Positions 1 to 7,615 of a stretch of 64,000 bases of DNA are shown piece by piece (positions within the stretch are counted from its first letter, which is position 1; each line of letters opens with the position of its first letter). Under the pieces are notes generated by a model. The model saw nothing but the letters and a program-made list of their open reading frames with translations, did not search any database and was not told the DNA's origin. The position numbers were made by a program, and so were the translations under genes. This DNA is from Acidobacteriaceae bacterium (GTDB lineage: Bacteria > Acidobacteriota > Terriglobia > Terriglobales > Acidobacteriaceae), in contig JANXZM010000039.1 in the NCBI GenBank assembly GCA_025355505.1, positions 1 to 64,000 on the forward strand. The letters are read 5' to 3'.

Positions 1-56
1 ATTACGTCCTGTACTTTCATCGCCCGCTCCATCGCGGCCTTCGGGTAGGAATCCAT
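1..56 (-). CDS. Partial transposase N-terminus (ISNCY-like), cut by the window edge
   Basis: Reading leftward from an ATG at 54-56, the frame encodes MDSYPKAAMERAMKVQDV and runs off the left border without a stop. A purine-rich AGGAG lies about 10 nt upstream. From memory, an ERAMKVQ(D/E)V opening is typical of ISNCY-family transposases, which then carry a helix-turn-helix. Two 18-bp direct repeats upstream (93-135) fit the end of such an element. Only about 18 codons are visible, so the family is tentative and it cannot be said whether the element is intact. Confidence 0.45.
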   Translation of the reverse strand, partial: MDSYPKAAMERAMKVQDV

Positions 57-92
57 GCTTGGTATGGTCTCCTACCCTCGCCGCCCGCAAAG

Positions 93-135
93 CGGACATA
101 TCATGTGCTATCTCAACCGGACATATCATGTGCTA
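93..135. repeat. Two 18-bp direct repeats at the presumed IS end
   Basis: CGGACATATCATGTGCTA occurs at 93-110 and again exactly at 118-135. The pair lies just upstream of the truncated transposase and probably marks the element's terminal transposase-binding sites. The outer boundary of the element should lie near 136-145. Confidence 0.6.
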
Positions 136-222
136 CCGACAAAGTGCCTTCTCCTCCGGCGGCGAAGTACAGATTTTATGCTAAACTCCCCAAACTGCGA
201 GGCCGATTTTAGAGCACGCTAG

Positions 223-287
223 TGGAGCGCCTGGCGTCCCCGCCCGGCCACGATGCTGCTGGACGGGCGGGGACGCCCGTCGCTCCA
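223..287. repeat. Palindromic repeat, family B
   Basis: An inverted repeat has arms GGAGCGcctGGCGTCCCCGCCCG and CGGGCGGGGACGCCCGTCGCTCC around a short loop. Related copies lie at 10968-11006 and 47491-47549. It could form a strong hairpin just upstream of the LLM oxidoreductase gene. Confidence 0.75.
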
Positions 288-310
288 TAACCTAGACCGG
301 GGGAGACAAC

Positions 311-1312
311 ATGCAGTTCGGCATCACCATCAAGCCCGACATGCCGGTGGAGCGAATCGTCGCACTCACGCGCCAAGCGGAAGCGTCCGGATTTCAGTAT
401 GGCTGGATTTTCGATTCGCATGTTCTCTGGCTTGAACCGTATCCCATGCTGACGTTGATGGCGAACAACACTACGAAGATGCGGCTCGGCACCTGCGTTA
501 CCAATCCGGCGACTCGCGACATCACGGTCACGTCGAGCCTGTTTGCGACGCTGAATTTGATCTCGGGTGGGCGCATGCAACTGGGCATCGGCCGTGGCGA
601 CAGTTCGCGGCGAGTGCTGGGCAAAAAGCCGGTCACGGTTGCGCAATTGGAGGGGTCAGTAAAGGATTTCCGCGATCTTACGAGTGGGAAAGAAATCGAA
701 TACGAAGGCGGGAAAGCGCGGCTGCCTTGGGCCACCGGTGGCGTTCCGCCGGTGTGGGTTGCGGGATATGGACCCAAAGTTCTCGACCTTGCCGGCCGAA
801 TCGCCGACGGCGTGATTTTACAGTTCGCCGACCCTGACTTGATCGAGTGGTGTGTCGGCTTCGTCAAGAAAGGCGCGGAGTCTGCCGGAAGAGATCCCAA
901 GAAAATTGAGATCATGGCCGCCGCACCCGTTTGGGTTTCCGACGATCTGAAAGTGTGCCGGGAACGAGTGCGCTGGTTCCCTGCTTTGGTGTCGAATCAC
1001 GTCGTCGATCTGGTTTCGCGCTACAAGCCCGAGGAACTCCCGCCCGCTCTGACCTCTTACATACGCGACAAGGGAAAGTACGATTACCTTCACCATTGCG
1101 AAGTCGACAGCAGCAACGCGGAGTTCGTCTCGGATGAAGTGACGGATCGCTTCTGCCTGCTCGGACCTGCCGAAGCGCACATTGAGAAGATTCGCGCGCT
1201 GGCTCGTGCGGGTGTCACACAGTTCAATATTTATCTGATGTGCGGGGATGAAGAGGACACGCTGGAGAAGTATAAGAAAGAAGTCTTGCCGGCATTTCGC
1301 GCGAACGCGTAA
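311..1312 (+). CDS. LLM-class flavin/F420-dependent oxidoreductase
   Basis: The 333-residue protein has the layout of bacterial luciferase-like monooxygenases: an N-terminal strand with F-G-I, then G-F-x-Y-G-W-I-F-D-S-H, a T-C-V-T-N-P-x-T-R-D motif near residue 62 and I-S-G-G-R near residue 88. It would be a cytoplasmic single-domain TIM-barrel enzyme using FMN or F420. The sequence recalls the F420-dependent TIGR03842 (CPS_4043) group, but this is from memory and the substrate is unknown. The ATG is preceded by a GGGGGAG ribosome-binding site. A VOC-family gene follows after about 30 nt on the same strand and is probably co-transcribed. Confidence 0.85.
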   Translation: MQFGITIKPDMPVERIVALTRQAEASGFQYGWIFDSHVLWLEPYPMLTLMANNTTKMRLGTCVTNPATRDITVTSSLFATLNLISGGRMQLGIGRGDSSRRVLGKKPVTVAQLEGSVKDFRDLTSGKEIEYEGGKARLPWATGGVPPVWVAGYGPKVLDLAGRIADGVILQFADPDLIEWCVGFVKKGAESAGRDPKKIEIMAAAPVWVSDDLKVCRERVRWFPALVSNHVVDLVSRYKPEELPPALTSYIRDKGKYDYLHHCEVDSSNAEFVSDEVTDRFCLLGPAEAHIEKIRALARAGVTQFNIYLMCGDEEDTLEKYKKEVLPAFRANA

Positions 1313-1345
1313 GCATTTCACTTTGGATTTGTGAGGCTTCGTACC

Positions 1346-1717
1346 ATGGAACCGATCATCAAAAGCGCTATCCCCGTTCTCCCGGCCGCAGACGCTGCTG
1401 AATCTCTGAAATGGTGGACCGAGGTCTGCGGCTTCAAGGAAACTTTTCGCGACGCTACCCCTCCAACTTATGCAGGTATCAACCGCGGCGAGGCGTATCT
1501 CCACATCGCTGGCATGAGCGACAAGGCGCTCGCACGGAAGGTCGGCGACCAAACAATGGTTCGGCTCGCCGTCAAGGGTATTGAGGCGCTGTACGTCGAA
1601 TACCAGGAGCGGGGCGGCAAGGTGCACCCCAACGGTTCGTTGCAAACCAAGCCTTGGGGGACCAAGGAATTCGGGGCGATTGACCCCAACGGTGTGTGCG
1701 TGACGTTTCAGGAGTGA
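1346..1717 (+). CDS. VOC/glyoxalase superfamily protein
   Basis: This is a 123-residue single vicinal-oxygen-chelate module: I-P-V-L-P-A-A-D near the start, W-W-T-E-V-C-G-F, and a final F-G-A-I-D-P-N-G-V-C-V-T-F strand typical of the bleomycin-resistance/glyoxalase fold. An in-frame GTG at 1331 would add five residues; the ATG at 1346 gives the usual family N-terminus. The last 141 bp of the gene are repeated almost exactly 790 bp downstream (2367-2510), with a toxin-antitoxin pair between the copies. The substrate is unknown. Confidence 0.8.
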   Translation: MEPIIKSAIPVLPAADAAESLKWWTEVCGFKETFRDATPPTYAGINRGEAYLHIAGMSDKALARKVGDQTMVRLAVKGIEALYVEYQERGGKVHPNGSLQTKPWGTKEFGAIDPNGVCVTFQE

Positions 1718-1720
1718 GGG
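1577..1720 (+). repeat. 144-bp direct repeat, copy 1 (3' end of the VOC gene)
   Basis: This segment covers the last 47 codons and stop of the VOC gene plus a few bases. It matches 2367-2510 with only four mismatches seen by eye. Similarity ends at GAGTGAGGG in both copies. Confidence 0.92.
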
Positions 1721-1730
1721 GATAACCGAG

Positions 1731-1806
1731 TGTAGCGCGGACACTCCTGTCCGCGTGTTTGCAGCGATTCCGCCGTCGGCGCGGACAAGAGTGTCCGCGC
1801 CACACA
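1731..1806. repeat. Palindromic repeat, family A
   Basis: The two arms read GCGCGGACACTCCTGTCCGCG and CGCGGACAAGAGTGTCCGCGC and pair over about 23 of 25 bases across a 25-nt loop. A half copy lies at 63511-63537 between ftsL and ftsI. It sits between the VOC stop codon and the antitoxin gene. Confidence 0.8.
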
Positions 1807-1908
1807 ATCCTGGGTGATCCAATCGAAGGGAACCGCCCGCCTTGACCGGAGCGCTGGGACGCGGTACGGTGGGCGAGAAGCATTTCTTTTGCAGGGAGAA
1901 TAGAACAA

Positions 1909-2100
1909 ATGACCGGAATCCAGTTCGTAACCGATGAGAAGGGCCGCAGGACGGCGGTGCTGATCGACCTCAGGAAGCACCGTGCCATTTGGGAGGACTT
2001 CTGGGATGGCCTGGTTTCCGAGTCGCGACGCAAGCAAAAGGGCATTGCCTACGAGGAATACCGGGCCAAACGCCTGAAGCACAATGGCCAGCGTGGCTAA
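1909..2100 (+). CDS. Putative antitoxin of a RelE/ParE-type module
   Basis: This 63-residue charged protein has an N-terminal strand (I-Q-F-V-T-D-E-K-G-R-R-T-A-V-L-I-D-L), the motif W-E-D-F-W-D-G-L and a basic tail. That shape suits a small antitoxin with an N-terminal dimer or DNA-binding part and a C-terminal toxin-binding part. The toxin gene starts 17 nt before this gene's stop, the usual overlap for co-translated pairs. Assignment rests mainly on size, position and overlap, since the antitoxin itself is not a strongly recognised family. It lies inside a segment bounded by the 144-bp direct repeats. Confidence 0.7.
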   Translation: MTGIQFVTDEKGRRTAVLIDLRKHRAIWEDFWDGLVSESRRKQKGIAYEEYRAKRLKHNGQRG

Positions 2101-2353
2101 ATACTCGCTCGAAATAAAACCCGCTGCCGGGAAGGAACTAGACGCGCTGGACCATGCGCTGTTCGCCCGGATCGACCGCAAGATTCTCGTGCTTGCCGAA
2201 AATCCCCGCCCGCCGGGATGCAAGAAGCTCAGAGGGTACAAAGACCAATGGCGCATCCGCGTGGGCGACTGGCGTGTCGTGTACATCGTTGACGATGCCG
2301 CTAAGCGCGTGAGCGTTACCCGCGTCGCTCACCGCAGAGAGGTCTACGACTAG
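2084..2353 (+). CDS. RelE/ParE-family toxin
   Basis: The 89-residue protein ends with the hallmark RelE signature: K-K-L-R-G-Y-K-D-Q-W-R-I-R-V-G-D-W-R-V-V-Y-I-V-D-D followed by V-A-H-R-R-E-V-Y. Family members are usually ribosome-dependent mRNA endonucleases or gyrase inhibitors. The conserved basic residues and terminal H-R-R-E-V-Y are intact, so it looks functional. It overlaps the antitoxin gene by 17 nt. Which RelE/ParE subgroup it belongs to, and so whether the target is mRNA or gyrase, cannot be told by eye. Confidence 0.85.
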   Translation: MASVAKYSLEIKPAAGKELDALDHALFARIDRKILVLAENPRPPGCKKLRGYKDQWRIRVGDWRVVYIVDDAAKRVSVTRVAHRREVYD

Positions 2354-2366
2354 GGACACTGAACGC

Positions 2367-2510
2367 GGTATTGAGGCACTGTACGTCGAATACCAGGAGC
2401 GGGGCGGCAAGGTGCATCCCAACGGTCCGTTGCAAACCAAGCCTTGGGGGACCAAGGAATTCGGGGCGATTGACCCGAACGGTGTGTGCGTGACGTTTCA
2501 GGAGTGAGGG
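2367..2510 (+). repeat. 144-bp direct repeat, copy 2 (orphan 3' end of the VOC gene)
   Basis: This orphan copy of the VOC 3' end includes the same stop codon and starts 13 bp after the toxin stop. It has no start codon or 5' part of its own. The four mismatches with copy 1 are scattered single bases. Confidence 0.92.
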
Positions 2511-2575
2511 GGCTAGTGACTGGTGTCATGAACACCAGCAGCCGTTACAAACTCGCTCGGTGTAGAGTGTTGAAC

Positions 2576-3295
2576 ATGGGTAGCCCTACTGTCCGCGCGG
2601 TTTTGCTCTTGGCAGTAGTGGCGACTGCTTGGGGGCAAGAAAAGACCTCGGCTCAAGCCGAAAAAGACCCGCACCGCCCCGTCTGCACGAGCGCAAGCTG
2701 CCGAAAAATCAAATCCTTCTTGAAGACGCACTATTGCGGTGAGTCGCCCTACGGAAACGGGCCAGATGACGGTTGTCTGATCCGACCGCCGAAGAAACTC
2801 GGGGGAGGGTATAGCGTCACGGCAGACTTTCACTGCGAATGGAGCGAACAAAAGCCGCAATGCGACCAGCACGGACAACCACCTTCCGAAATCAGGAGCA
2901 TCCTGATTAGCGAGATGCGTAAATTAGGTCTTCCCGCTGAAGACGAGAAGCAAACCTATTTTGTGGTTTGGCAGTCGAGTTCCTCTGGCTGGTCGTTGGC
3001 CGAGGCATATAGCCTCCACGTTGTCGGAGACGATATGCTGCTCTGCCAAGTGATTCTCCTTGTCGATCGAAGCTCGCGGCTTGTTGTTCTGCGAAAGGTT
3101 CCGTTCCAAAAAACGGACGTTGATGTTCCCAACGTAACGACGTGGTCGCTTGTTGACGTGGCCGATGTGATTGGAGCTGGACAAGTCGATGTAGTTTTCA
3201 AAGCTGATGCTTATGAAAACCACTGGTTCGAAGTTGACCGCGTGCAAGGGGAGTCTTTTCACACGATTTTTTCGGGTCTTGGCTATTTCCTGTAG
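2576..3295 (+). CDS. Secreted hypothetical protein
   Basis: With the ATG at 2576 the product is 239 residues and begins with a signal peptide (M-G-S-P-T-V-R-A-V-L-L-L-A-V-V-A-T-A-W-G-Q). The frame is open back to 2486 inside the 144-bp repeat, but that upstream part looks non-coding. The mature part has several cysteines (for example V-C-T-S-A-S-C-R near residue 37 and H-C-E-W), suggesting disulfides outside the cytoplasm. I do not recognise the family. Base composition looks less GC-rich than the neighbours, and the gene lies next to the duplicated toxin-antitoxin island, so it may be acquired. Confidence 0.65.
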   Translation: MGSPTVRAVLLLAVVATAWGQEKTSAQAEKDPHRPVCTSASCRKIKSFLKTHYCGESPYGNGPDDGCLIRPPKKLGGGYSVTADFHCEWSEQKPQCDQHGQPPSEIRSILISEMRKLGLPAEDEKQTYFVVWQSSSSGWSLAEAYSLHVVGDDMLLCQVILLVDRSSRLVVLRKVPFQKTDVDVPNVTTWSLVDVADVIGAGQVDVVFKADAYENHWFEVDRVQGESFHTIFSGLGYFL

Positions 3296-3376
3296 GTGGA
3301 AAATAGATCATTGCAGTTGGGCGGGAAGCGAGGCGAAGCAGTCAACTGATGCAATCGGCGTTTTCGCTCACGACAC

Positions 3377-4789
3377 CTATTCCAGCGCCGCTATCTCGCG
3401 CTCACGCTGTAACTTCATCAGCGCATAGTAAACCACGAACGAAACCGCAAATCCCACGAACCAAGAATAGCTATACAAGATGCGCACCGCAGGAACGACC
3501 AATCCCACCAGCGCCGTGCCCGCTCCCAATGCCAGTGCGATGACTGCCAGCCAGTTGAAGCCGCGCGAATATTCGTAGATGCCGCCGCGCAGGTAGAGAT
3601 CGTCAACTACGAGCACTCGTCTGCGAATCACGAAGTAGTCGCAGATCATGATGCCTGCCACCGGGCCGAGGAATGCGGCGTAACCGCCGAGCCATCCGAA
3701 GATGAATGTGCTGTAGCTGGAGAGCAGTTTCCACGGCATCAGGGCGATTCCCATGAAGCAGGTGATTATGCCGCCAGTGCGGAAGCTGATTTTTCGCGGC
3801 CACAGATTGGAAAAATCGTTGGCTGGTGAAACCACGTTGGCGCCAATATTCACGTTCAACGTCGCCAGCAGAATCGCCAGCAGCGAAATCACTACGGCCA
3901 CGGGTGAATGAAAGCGGCTGAGCAATTGCACCGGATCCCAGATCGCGGTGCCGTAAATTACCACTGTCGCTGAAGTCACCAGAATTCCAATCAGCGAATA
4001 AAGCGTCATGGTTGTGGGCAGGGCGAGCGCTTGCCCAATCACCTGTTGCCGCTGACTGCGTGCGAAGCGCGTGAAGTCCGGAATGTTCAGCGACAGGGTG
4101 GCCCAGAAACCGACCGTGCCATTCAGCGCGGGGATGAGGAATTTCAGAAAATCTGAAAAGCTCACGAAGCGCGAAGGCGCCGACAGCATGGGACCGAATC
4201 CGCCAGCCGCTTTGTAGGCCCACGCCAGCAGTAAGAGGCCCACTGCCAGCAGAACCGGCGCGCTAATTCCCTGTAGAAGTCGGATGTACTCGATGCCCTT
4301 CAGAATGACGAGGAGGTTGATGAGCCAGAATGCCATGAAGCAGATCGCCGTACCGTGGCTGACTCTCGCCCAGCCTGGTGCGAGCGTTGTGATCAGGGTG
4401 TTCATGGCTTCGCCGCCGATCCAGGTCTGGATGCCGAACCATCCGCAGGCAACGAGAGCGCGCAAAACCGCCGCGAAATTCGCGCCCAGCACTCCGAACG
4501 ACGCGCGCGCCAGCACGGGAAAAGGAATGCCGTAGCGCGCTCCCGGATGCGAGTTCAACAACATCGGGATCAGAACAATCGTGTTGCCAATAAATACCGT
4601 GGCCACCGCCTGCTTCCAGTTCATGCCTCCCTGGATCAGGCTGGCGGCCAGCATGTAGGTCAGAATATTGACCGACATCGACACCCACAGCGCGGCGAAG
4701 CTGTAGGTGCCCCAGGTGCGCCGCTCGGCGGTCGCGGGCGCGAGGTCTTTGTTGTACAGCGGACTTGATTCGATTCGTGAAGAAGGCAT
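3377..4789 (-). CDS. NCS1-family nucleobase:cation symporter
   Basis: The 470-residue protein has about twelve hydrophobic segments and the NCS1 entry motif N-K-D-L-A-P followed by R-T-W-G-T-Y-S-F-A-A-L-W. This family takes up uracil, hydantoins, allantoin, cytosine or related bases with Na+ or H+; the substrate cannot be read from the sequence. The frame is open 26 codons further upstream, but those codons come from a dispersed palindromic repeat (4823-4902), so the ATG at 4787-4789 is preferred. It is the last gene of a minus-strand cassette behind a nucleoside hydrolase and a nitrilase-type amidase. Confidence 0.88.
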   Translation of the reverse strand: MPSSRIESSPLYNKDLAPATAERRTWGTYSFAALWVSMSVNILTYMLAASLIQGGMNWKQAVATVFIGNTIVLIPMLLNSHPGARYGIPFPVLARASFGVLGANFAAVLRALVACGWFGIQTWIGGEAMNTLITTLAPGWARVSHGTAICFMAFWLINLLVILKGIEYIRLLQGISAPVLLAVGLLLLAWAYKAAGGFGPMLSAPSRFVSFSDFLKFLIPALNGTVGFWATLSLNIPDFTRFARSQRQQVIGQALALPTTMTLYSLIGILVTSATVVIYGTAIWDPVQLLSRFHSPVAVVISLLAILLATLNVNIGANVVSPANDFSNLWPRKISFRTGGIITCFMGIALMPWKLLSSYSTFIFGWLGGYAAFLGPVAGIMICDYFVIRRRVLVVDDLYLRGGIYEYSRGFNWLAVIALALGAGTALVGLVVPAVRILYSYSWFVGFAVSFVVYYALMKLQREREIAALE

Positions 4790-4822
4790 ATGGTAGTTTT
4801 CTGTTCTGCAAGAAACTTGATG

Positions 4823-4902
4823 GTCATCCTGAGCGAAGCGAAGGACCTGCTGTCTGTGCACCTTCACAAAAAAGCAGGCCCTTCGCTTCGCTCAGGATGA
4901 CA
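4823..4902. repeat. Palindromic repeat, family F
   Basis: Two inverted arms, GTCATCCTGAGCGAAGCGAA and its near-complement, flank a loop of about 30 nt. I recall this motif as a widespread intergenic repeat in many bacterial genomes. It lies in the gap between the amidase and permease genes and could form a hairpin in their transcript. Confidence 0.75.
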
Positions 4903-4936
4903 ATTTAATAAAAGTTTGCGAATTCCTCGAACGCGC

Positions 4937-5830
4937 TCATTCCGCGGCCGGCTTCTGTCCCGTCTGCGTCGTCAGCGCTCCATACGTTTCCGGACGCCGG
5001 TCGCGATAAAACTGCCAGACTTTCCTTACTTCCTGGATCATGTCGAGATCGAGATCGGCGACCAGCACTTCGTCTTTATCGCGGCTGGCCTGGGCGAAGA
5101 TCTTGCCGCGCGGATCGCAGAAATAACTCTTGCCGTAAAATTCACCGATATTCCACGGCTTCTCCCTTCCGACGCGGTTGATCGCACCCACGAAGTAGCC
5201 GTTCGCCGCGGCATGTGCGGGTTGCTCGAGTTCCCACAAATATTCCGAGAGTCCCGCGACCGTGGCGGAAGGATTAAAAACAATTTCCGCGCCGTTCAGT
5301 CCCAGCACGCGCGCGCCTTCGGGAAAATGACGGTCGTAGCAGATGTACACTCCGACGCGCGCATACTTCGTCTCAAACACGGGATAACCCAGGTCTCCCG
5401 GCGTGAAATAAAATTTCTCCCAGAATCCGGGATGCACGTGGGGGATGTGGTGTTTGCGGTACTTGCCGAGATACTTGCCGTCGGCATCAATGACCGCGGC
5501 GGTATTGAAGTACAAACCCGGCATCTGCTCCTCGTACACCGGGACCACAATCACCATTTTGTGCTTGGCCGCGACCTTCTGCATTAGCCTGGTCGTTGGT
5601 CCGTCGGGAACTCGCTCGGTAAGGTCGTACCAGCGAATGTCCTGCTCGGCGCAGAAATAAGGACCGTAGAAGAGTTCCTGGAGACAGAGTATTTGGACTT
5701 TCTTTTTTGCAGCCTGCTCGATCAGTTTCAGGTGCTTGTCGATCATCGCTTTCTTGATCGCTGGCAGCGAGCGGCTATTGCTGAGCGCGTTGCTTGCCTG
5801 AATCAGGCCACAGCGAATATTCCGCGACAT
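4937..5830 (-). CDS. Nitrilase-superfamily amidase (beta-ureidopropionase / N-carbamoylputrescine amidase-like)
   Basis: The 297-residue protein carries the whole carbon-nitrogen hydrolase triad: Glu52 in L-Q-E-L-F, Lys126 in Y-R-K-H-H-I-P and Cys164 in Y-I-C-Y-D-R-H-F-P-E. The F-Y-G-P-Y-F segment and the H-I-P-H-V-H-P-G-F-W-E-K-F-Y-F context resemble beta-alanine synthases, which cleave N-carbamoyl-beta-alanine to beta-alanine, ammonia and CO2. The start chosen is the ATG at 5830, which has GGAGGT seven nt upstream; a GTG at 5839 lies inside that Shine-Dalgarno. Neighbours (nucleoside hydrolase upstream, NCS1 permease downstream) fit base salvage or breakdown. No dihydropyrimidinase is present here. 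Confidence 0.85.
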   Translation of the reverse strand: MSRNIRCGLIQASNALSNSRSLPAIKKAMIDKHLKLIEQAAKKKVQILCLQELFYGPYFCAEQDIRWYDLTERVPDGPTTRLMQKVAAKHKMVIVVPVYEEQMPGLYFNTAAVIDADGKYLGKYRKHHIPHVHPGFWEKFYFTPGDLGYPVFETKYARVGVYICYDRHFPEGARVLGLNGAEIVFNPSATVAGLSEYLWELEQPAHAAANGYFVGAINRVGREKPWNIGEFYGKSYFCDPRGKIFAQASRDKDEVLVADLDLDMIQEVRKVWQFYRDRRPETYGALTTQTGQKPAAE

Positions 5831-5880
5831 GGGACGCACCTCCGAAGAAACGCTAAATATATCAGAGTGCTAAATTCATT

Positions 5881-5940
5881 CAACACCAGGGACACGAAGG
5901 TGTGAACCTCTAATGGTTTCCTTCGTGTCCTTCGTGGTTA
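5881..5940. repeat. Palindromic repeat, family D
   Basis: Inverted arms of the type CCA(C)GAAGGACACGAAGG flank about 20 nt. A second full copy is at 52383-52461, and partial copies lie at 16741-16775, 35611-35660, 51171-51190, 55480-55500 and 61200-61256. It fills the gap between the nucleoside hydrolase and amidase genes. Confidence 0.75.
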
Positions 5941-5945
5941 AGGAT

Positions 5946-6911
5946 TTACCGCAGCGCCAAAAATAACGATTCTTTCCAGCGCCGATTGTCCATGGTCCAG
6001 CAGACTTTGGCTTTGCATTTCTTTTCAAGGACGGGCGCCCAGACCTCCTGATTCCGATCATCGGCGGTCACGTTCAGGCGGTCGACCACGGTCATGCCGC
6101 GCGTCAACTCGCTCTGGGTCTCAACGTCGATAAAATGCTCGCTCCAATCCGTCCCGATCGTCGGATGAAGCGCGATCGACATGGCCACCGGATCGGGCAG
6201 CGATATGCCGTCTTCGCCGGTTTGCACCTTGTAGGCCTTGCGCGCGTGGCTGTTGCACTCGATGGCAAACTTCGCGAGTGGGTTGTTGAATCCAAGAATG
6301 CGCGCGATGTCGTCTTCACGAACCACGGCGTCACCGCGGGAGAGGTGCCAGCCTACGAGTTCGACCGGCAACCCACTGCGCATGACGATGCGGGCGGCCT
6401 CGGGATCGACCCAGATGTTGTACTCGGCGGCCGGCGTCACGTTGCCTTCACAACACGGCGCGCCGCCCATGACCACGCATCGTCCAACTTTCGCGGCGAT
6501 CTCGGGCTTCCTGGCCAGCGCCAGCGCAAGGTTGGTGAGCGGCGCCAGCGTGACAATGACGATTCCAGGATTCGCCTCGATCGCCTCGATGATGGCATCC
6601 ACCGCGTGCGCACTCCCCACAGACTGGCGAGGCGCGGGGTAGTCATGATCTCCGAGGCCATCGCGGCCATGAAACCAGGTCGCATTCTGATAGGTGCGCA
6701 GGAGCGGTCTGTCGGCGCCCGTGTAGACGGGTACGTTCGCCCCGCAGAGTTCGACGGTGTAGAGAGCATTCCGGGTTGACTGCAGAACGGGTACGTTTCC
6801 GGCGACCGTGGTGATTGCCACCACGCGAACGTCGGGAGCACGCAGCGCCATAATGAGCGCGACGGCGTCGTCGGAAGCGGTGTCGGTATCGATGAGGAAG
6901 GGGCGCGGCAC
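5946..6911 (-). CDS. Inosine-uridine preferring nucleoside hydrolase family protein
   Basis: The N-terminal D-T-D-T-A-S-D-D-A-V-A-L is the Ca2+-binding D-T-D-x-x-x-D-D signature of nucleoside N-ribohydrolases. It is followed by A-G-N-V, a conserved T-L-A-P-L-T-N-L-A, V-V-M-G-G and E-Y-N-I-W-V-D-P-E-A. These enzymes split ribonucleosides into base and ribose in the cytoplasm. The frame opens with a TTG at 6977, but the GTG at 6909-6911, just before the first strand, gives the normal length of about 321 residues. It is first in a minus-strand cassette followed by the amidase and permease. Confidence 0.87.
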   Translation of the reverse strand: MPRPFLIDTDTASDDAVALIMALRAPDVRVVAITTVAGNVPVLQSTRNALYTVELCGANVPVYTGADRPLLRTYQNATWFHGRDGLGDHDYPAPRQSVGSAHAVDAIIEAIEANPGIVIVTLAPLTNLALALARKPEIAAKVGRCVVMGGAPCCEGNVTPAAEYNIWVDPEAARIVMRSGLPVELVGWHLSRGDAVVREDDIARILGFNNPLAKFAIECNSHARKAYKVQTGEDGISLPDPVAMSIALHPTIGTDWSEHFIDVETQSELTRGMTVVDRLNVTADDRNQEVWAPVLEKKCKAKVCWTMDNRRWKESLFLALR

Positions 6912-7172
6912 GCGACTAGGATAACAAACTGCTGCCCAGGAACAACTCGCGCGCTCCCAGCGGTCAGCAGGAAACAAGGCGGACCACTGGGTGATTCAAA
7001 AATAGAATGGCATTTCCAGTTCAAGCTTGCGGACACAACGGTATCCCAACTGGCAGGAAGTGGGCAGAGAACTTCCCCGCTGCCAAGATCATTTAGTTTG
7101 GATGCTGGGGTTATATCGAACTAACGACAATTCAGCATGCGGACAACCGGGATGTTACTGCTTACCGCGGAC

Positions 7173-7400
7173 TCAGGCCTTGTTCTCGGGCTTGATTTCG
7201 GGCTTGATTTCGGGCTTGATTTCGGGCTTGGTATCCTTATCCTTCATACCATCTTTCAGGGCACGAATGCCCTCGCCCAGCCCCTTGCCCAACTCGGGTA
7301 ATTTCTTGGGACCAAACACCAGCAATGCGATGGCGAAGATCACCAGCAGGTGCATGGGTTGAAACAAACCTTCCAACATAAAGCCTCCGAACCCGGACAT
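7173..7400 (-). CDS. tatA: Twin-arginine translocase subunit TatA/E
   Basis: This 75-residue protein has one N-terminal membrane helix (M-H-L-L-V-I-F-A-I-A-L-L-V-F-G-P-K-K-L-P-E-L-G-K) with the invariant F-G-P-K-K-L-P-E-L hinge, followed by the amphipathic helix G-L-G-E-G-I-R-A-L-K-D. This is the pore-forming subunit of the Tat pathway for folded proteins. The tail is K-P-E-I repeated three times, produced by a 12-bp tandem DNA repeat (7187-7230), and is charged and unstructured. An alternative ATG at 7379 would remove seven residues. No tatC or tatB is adjacent, so the rest of the system is encoded elsewhere. Confidence 0.93.
   Translation of the reverse strand: MSGFGGFMLEGLFQPMHLLVIFAIALLVFGPKKLPELGKGLGEGIRALKDGMKDKDTKPEIKPEIKPEIKPENKA
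7187..7230. repeat. 12-bp tandem repeat inside tatA
   Basis: The unit CGGGCTTGATTT occurs about 3.7 times with perfect identity. It encodes the K-P-E-I tail of TatA in frame, so slippage would change the tail by four residues per unit without breaking the gene. Confidence 0.9.
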
Positions 7401-7615
7401 GCCGACTGTAAATACCGGCCAGCAGGACCATCAGTAGTGTACCCCAGTTTGTCCCCGAGAGTCTCACTGACTCCCGCCACAATCGCGGCCCCTGCCTTCT
7501 TGGGCCATGTCCCTCGAAATTACTTCGGTGACCTATCGGCCACACCGTCGCCGGACTATTTTGGCCACAGGGCGATTCTCGCGCGTCAAAGTCGCCAAAA
7601 CTGCTGGAGGGCTTC

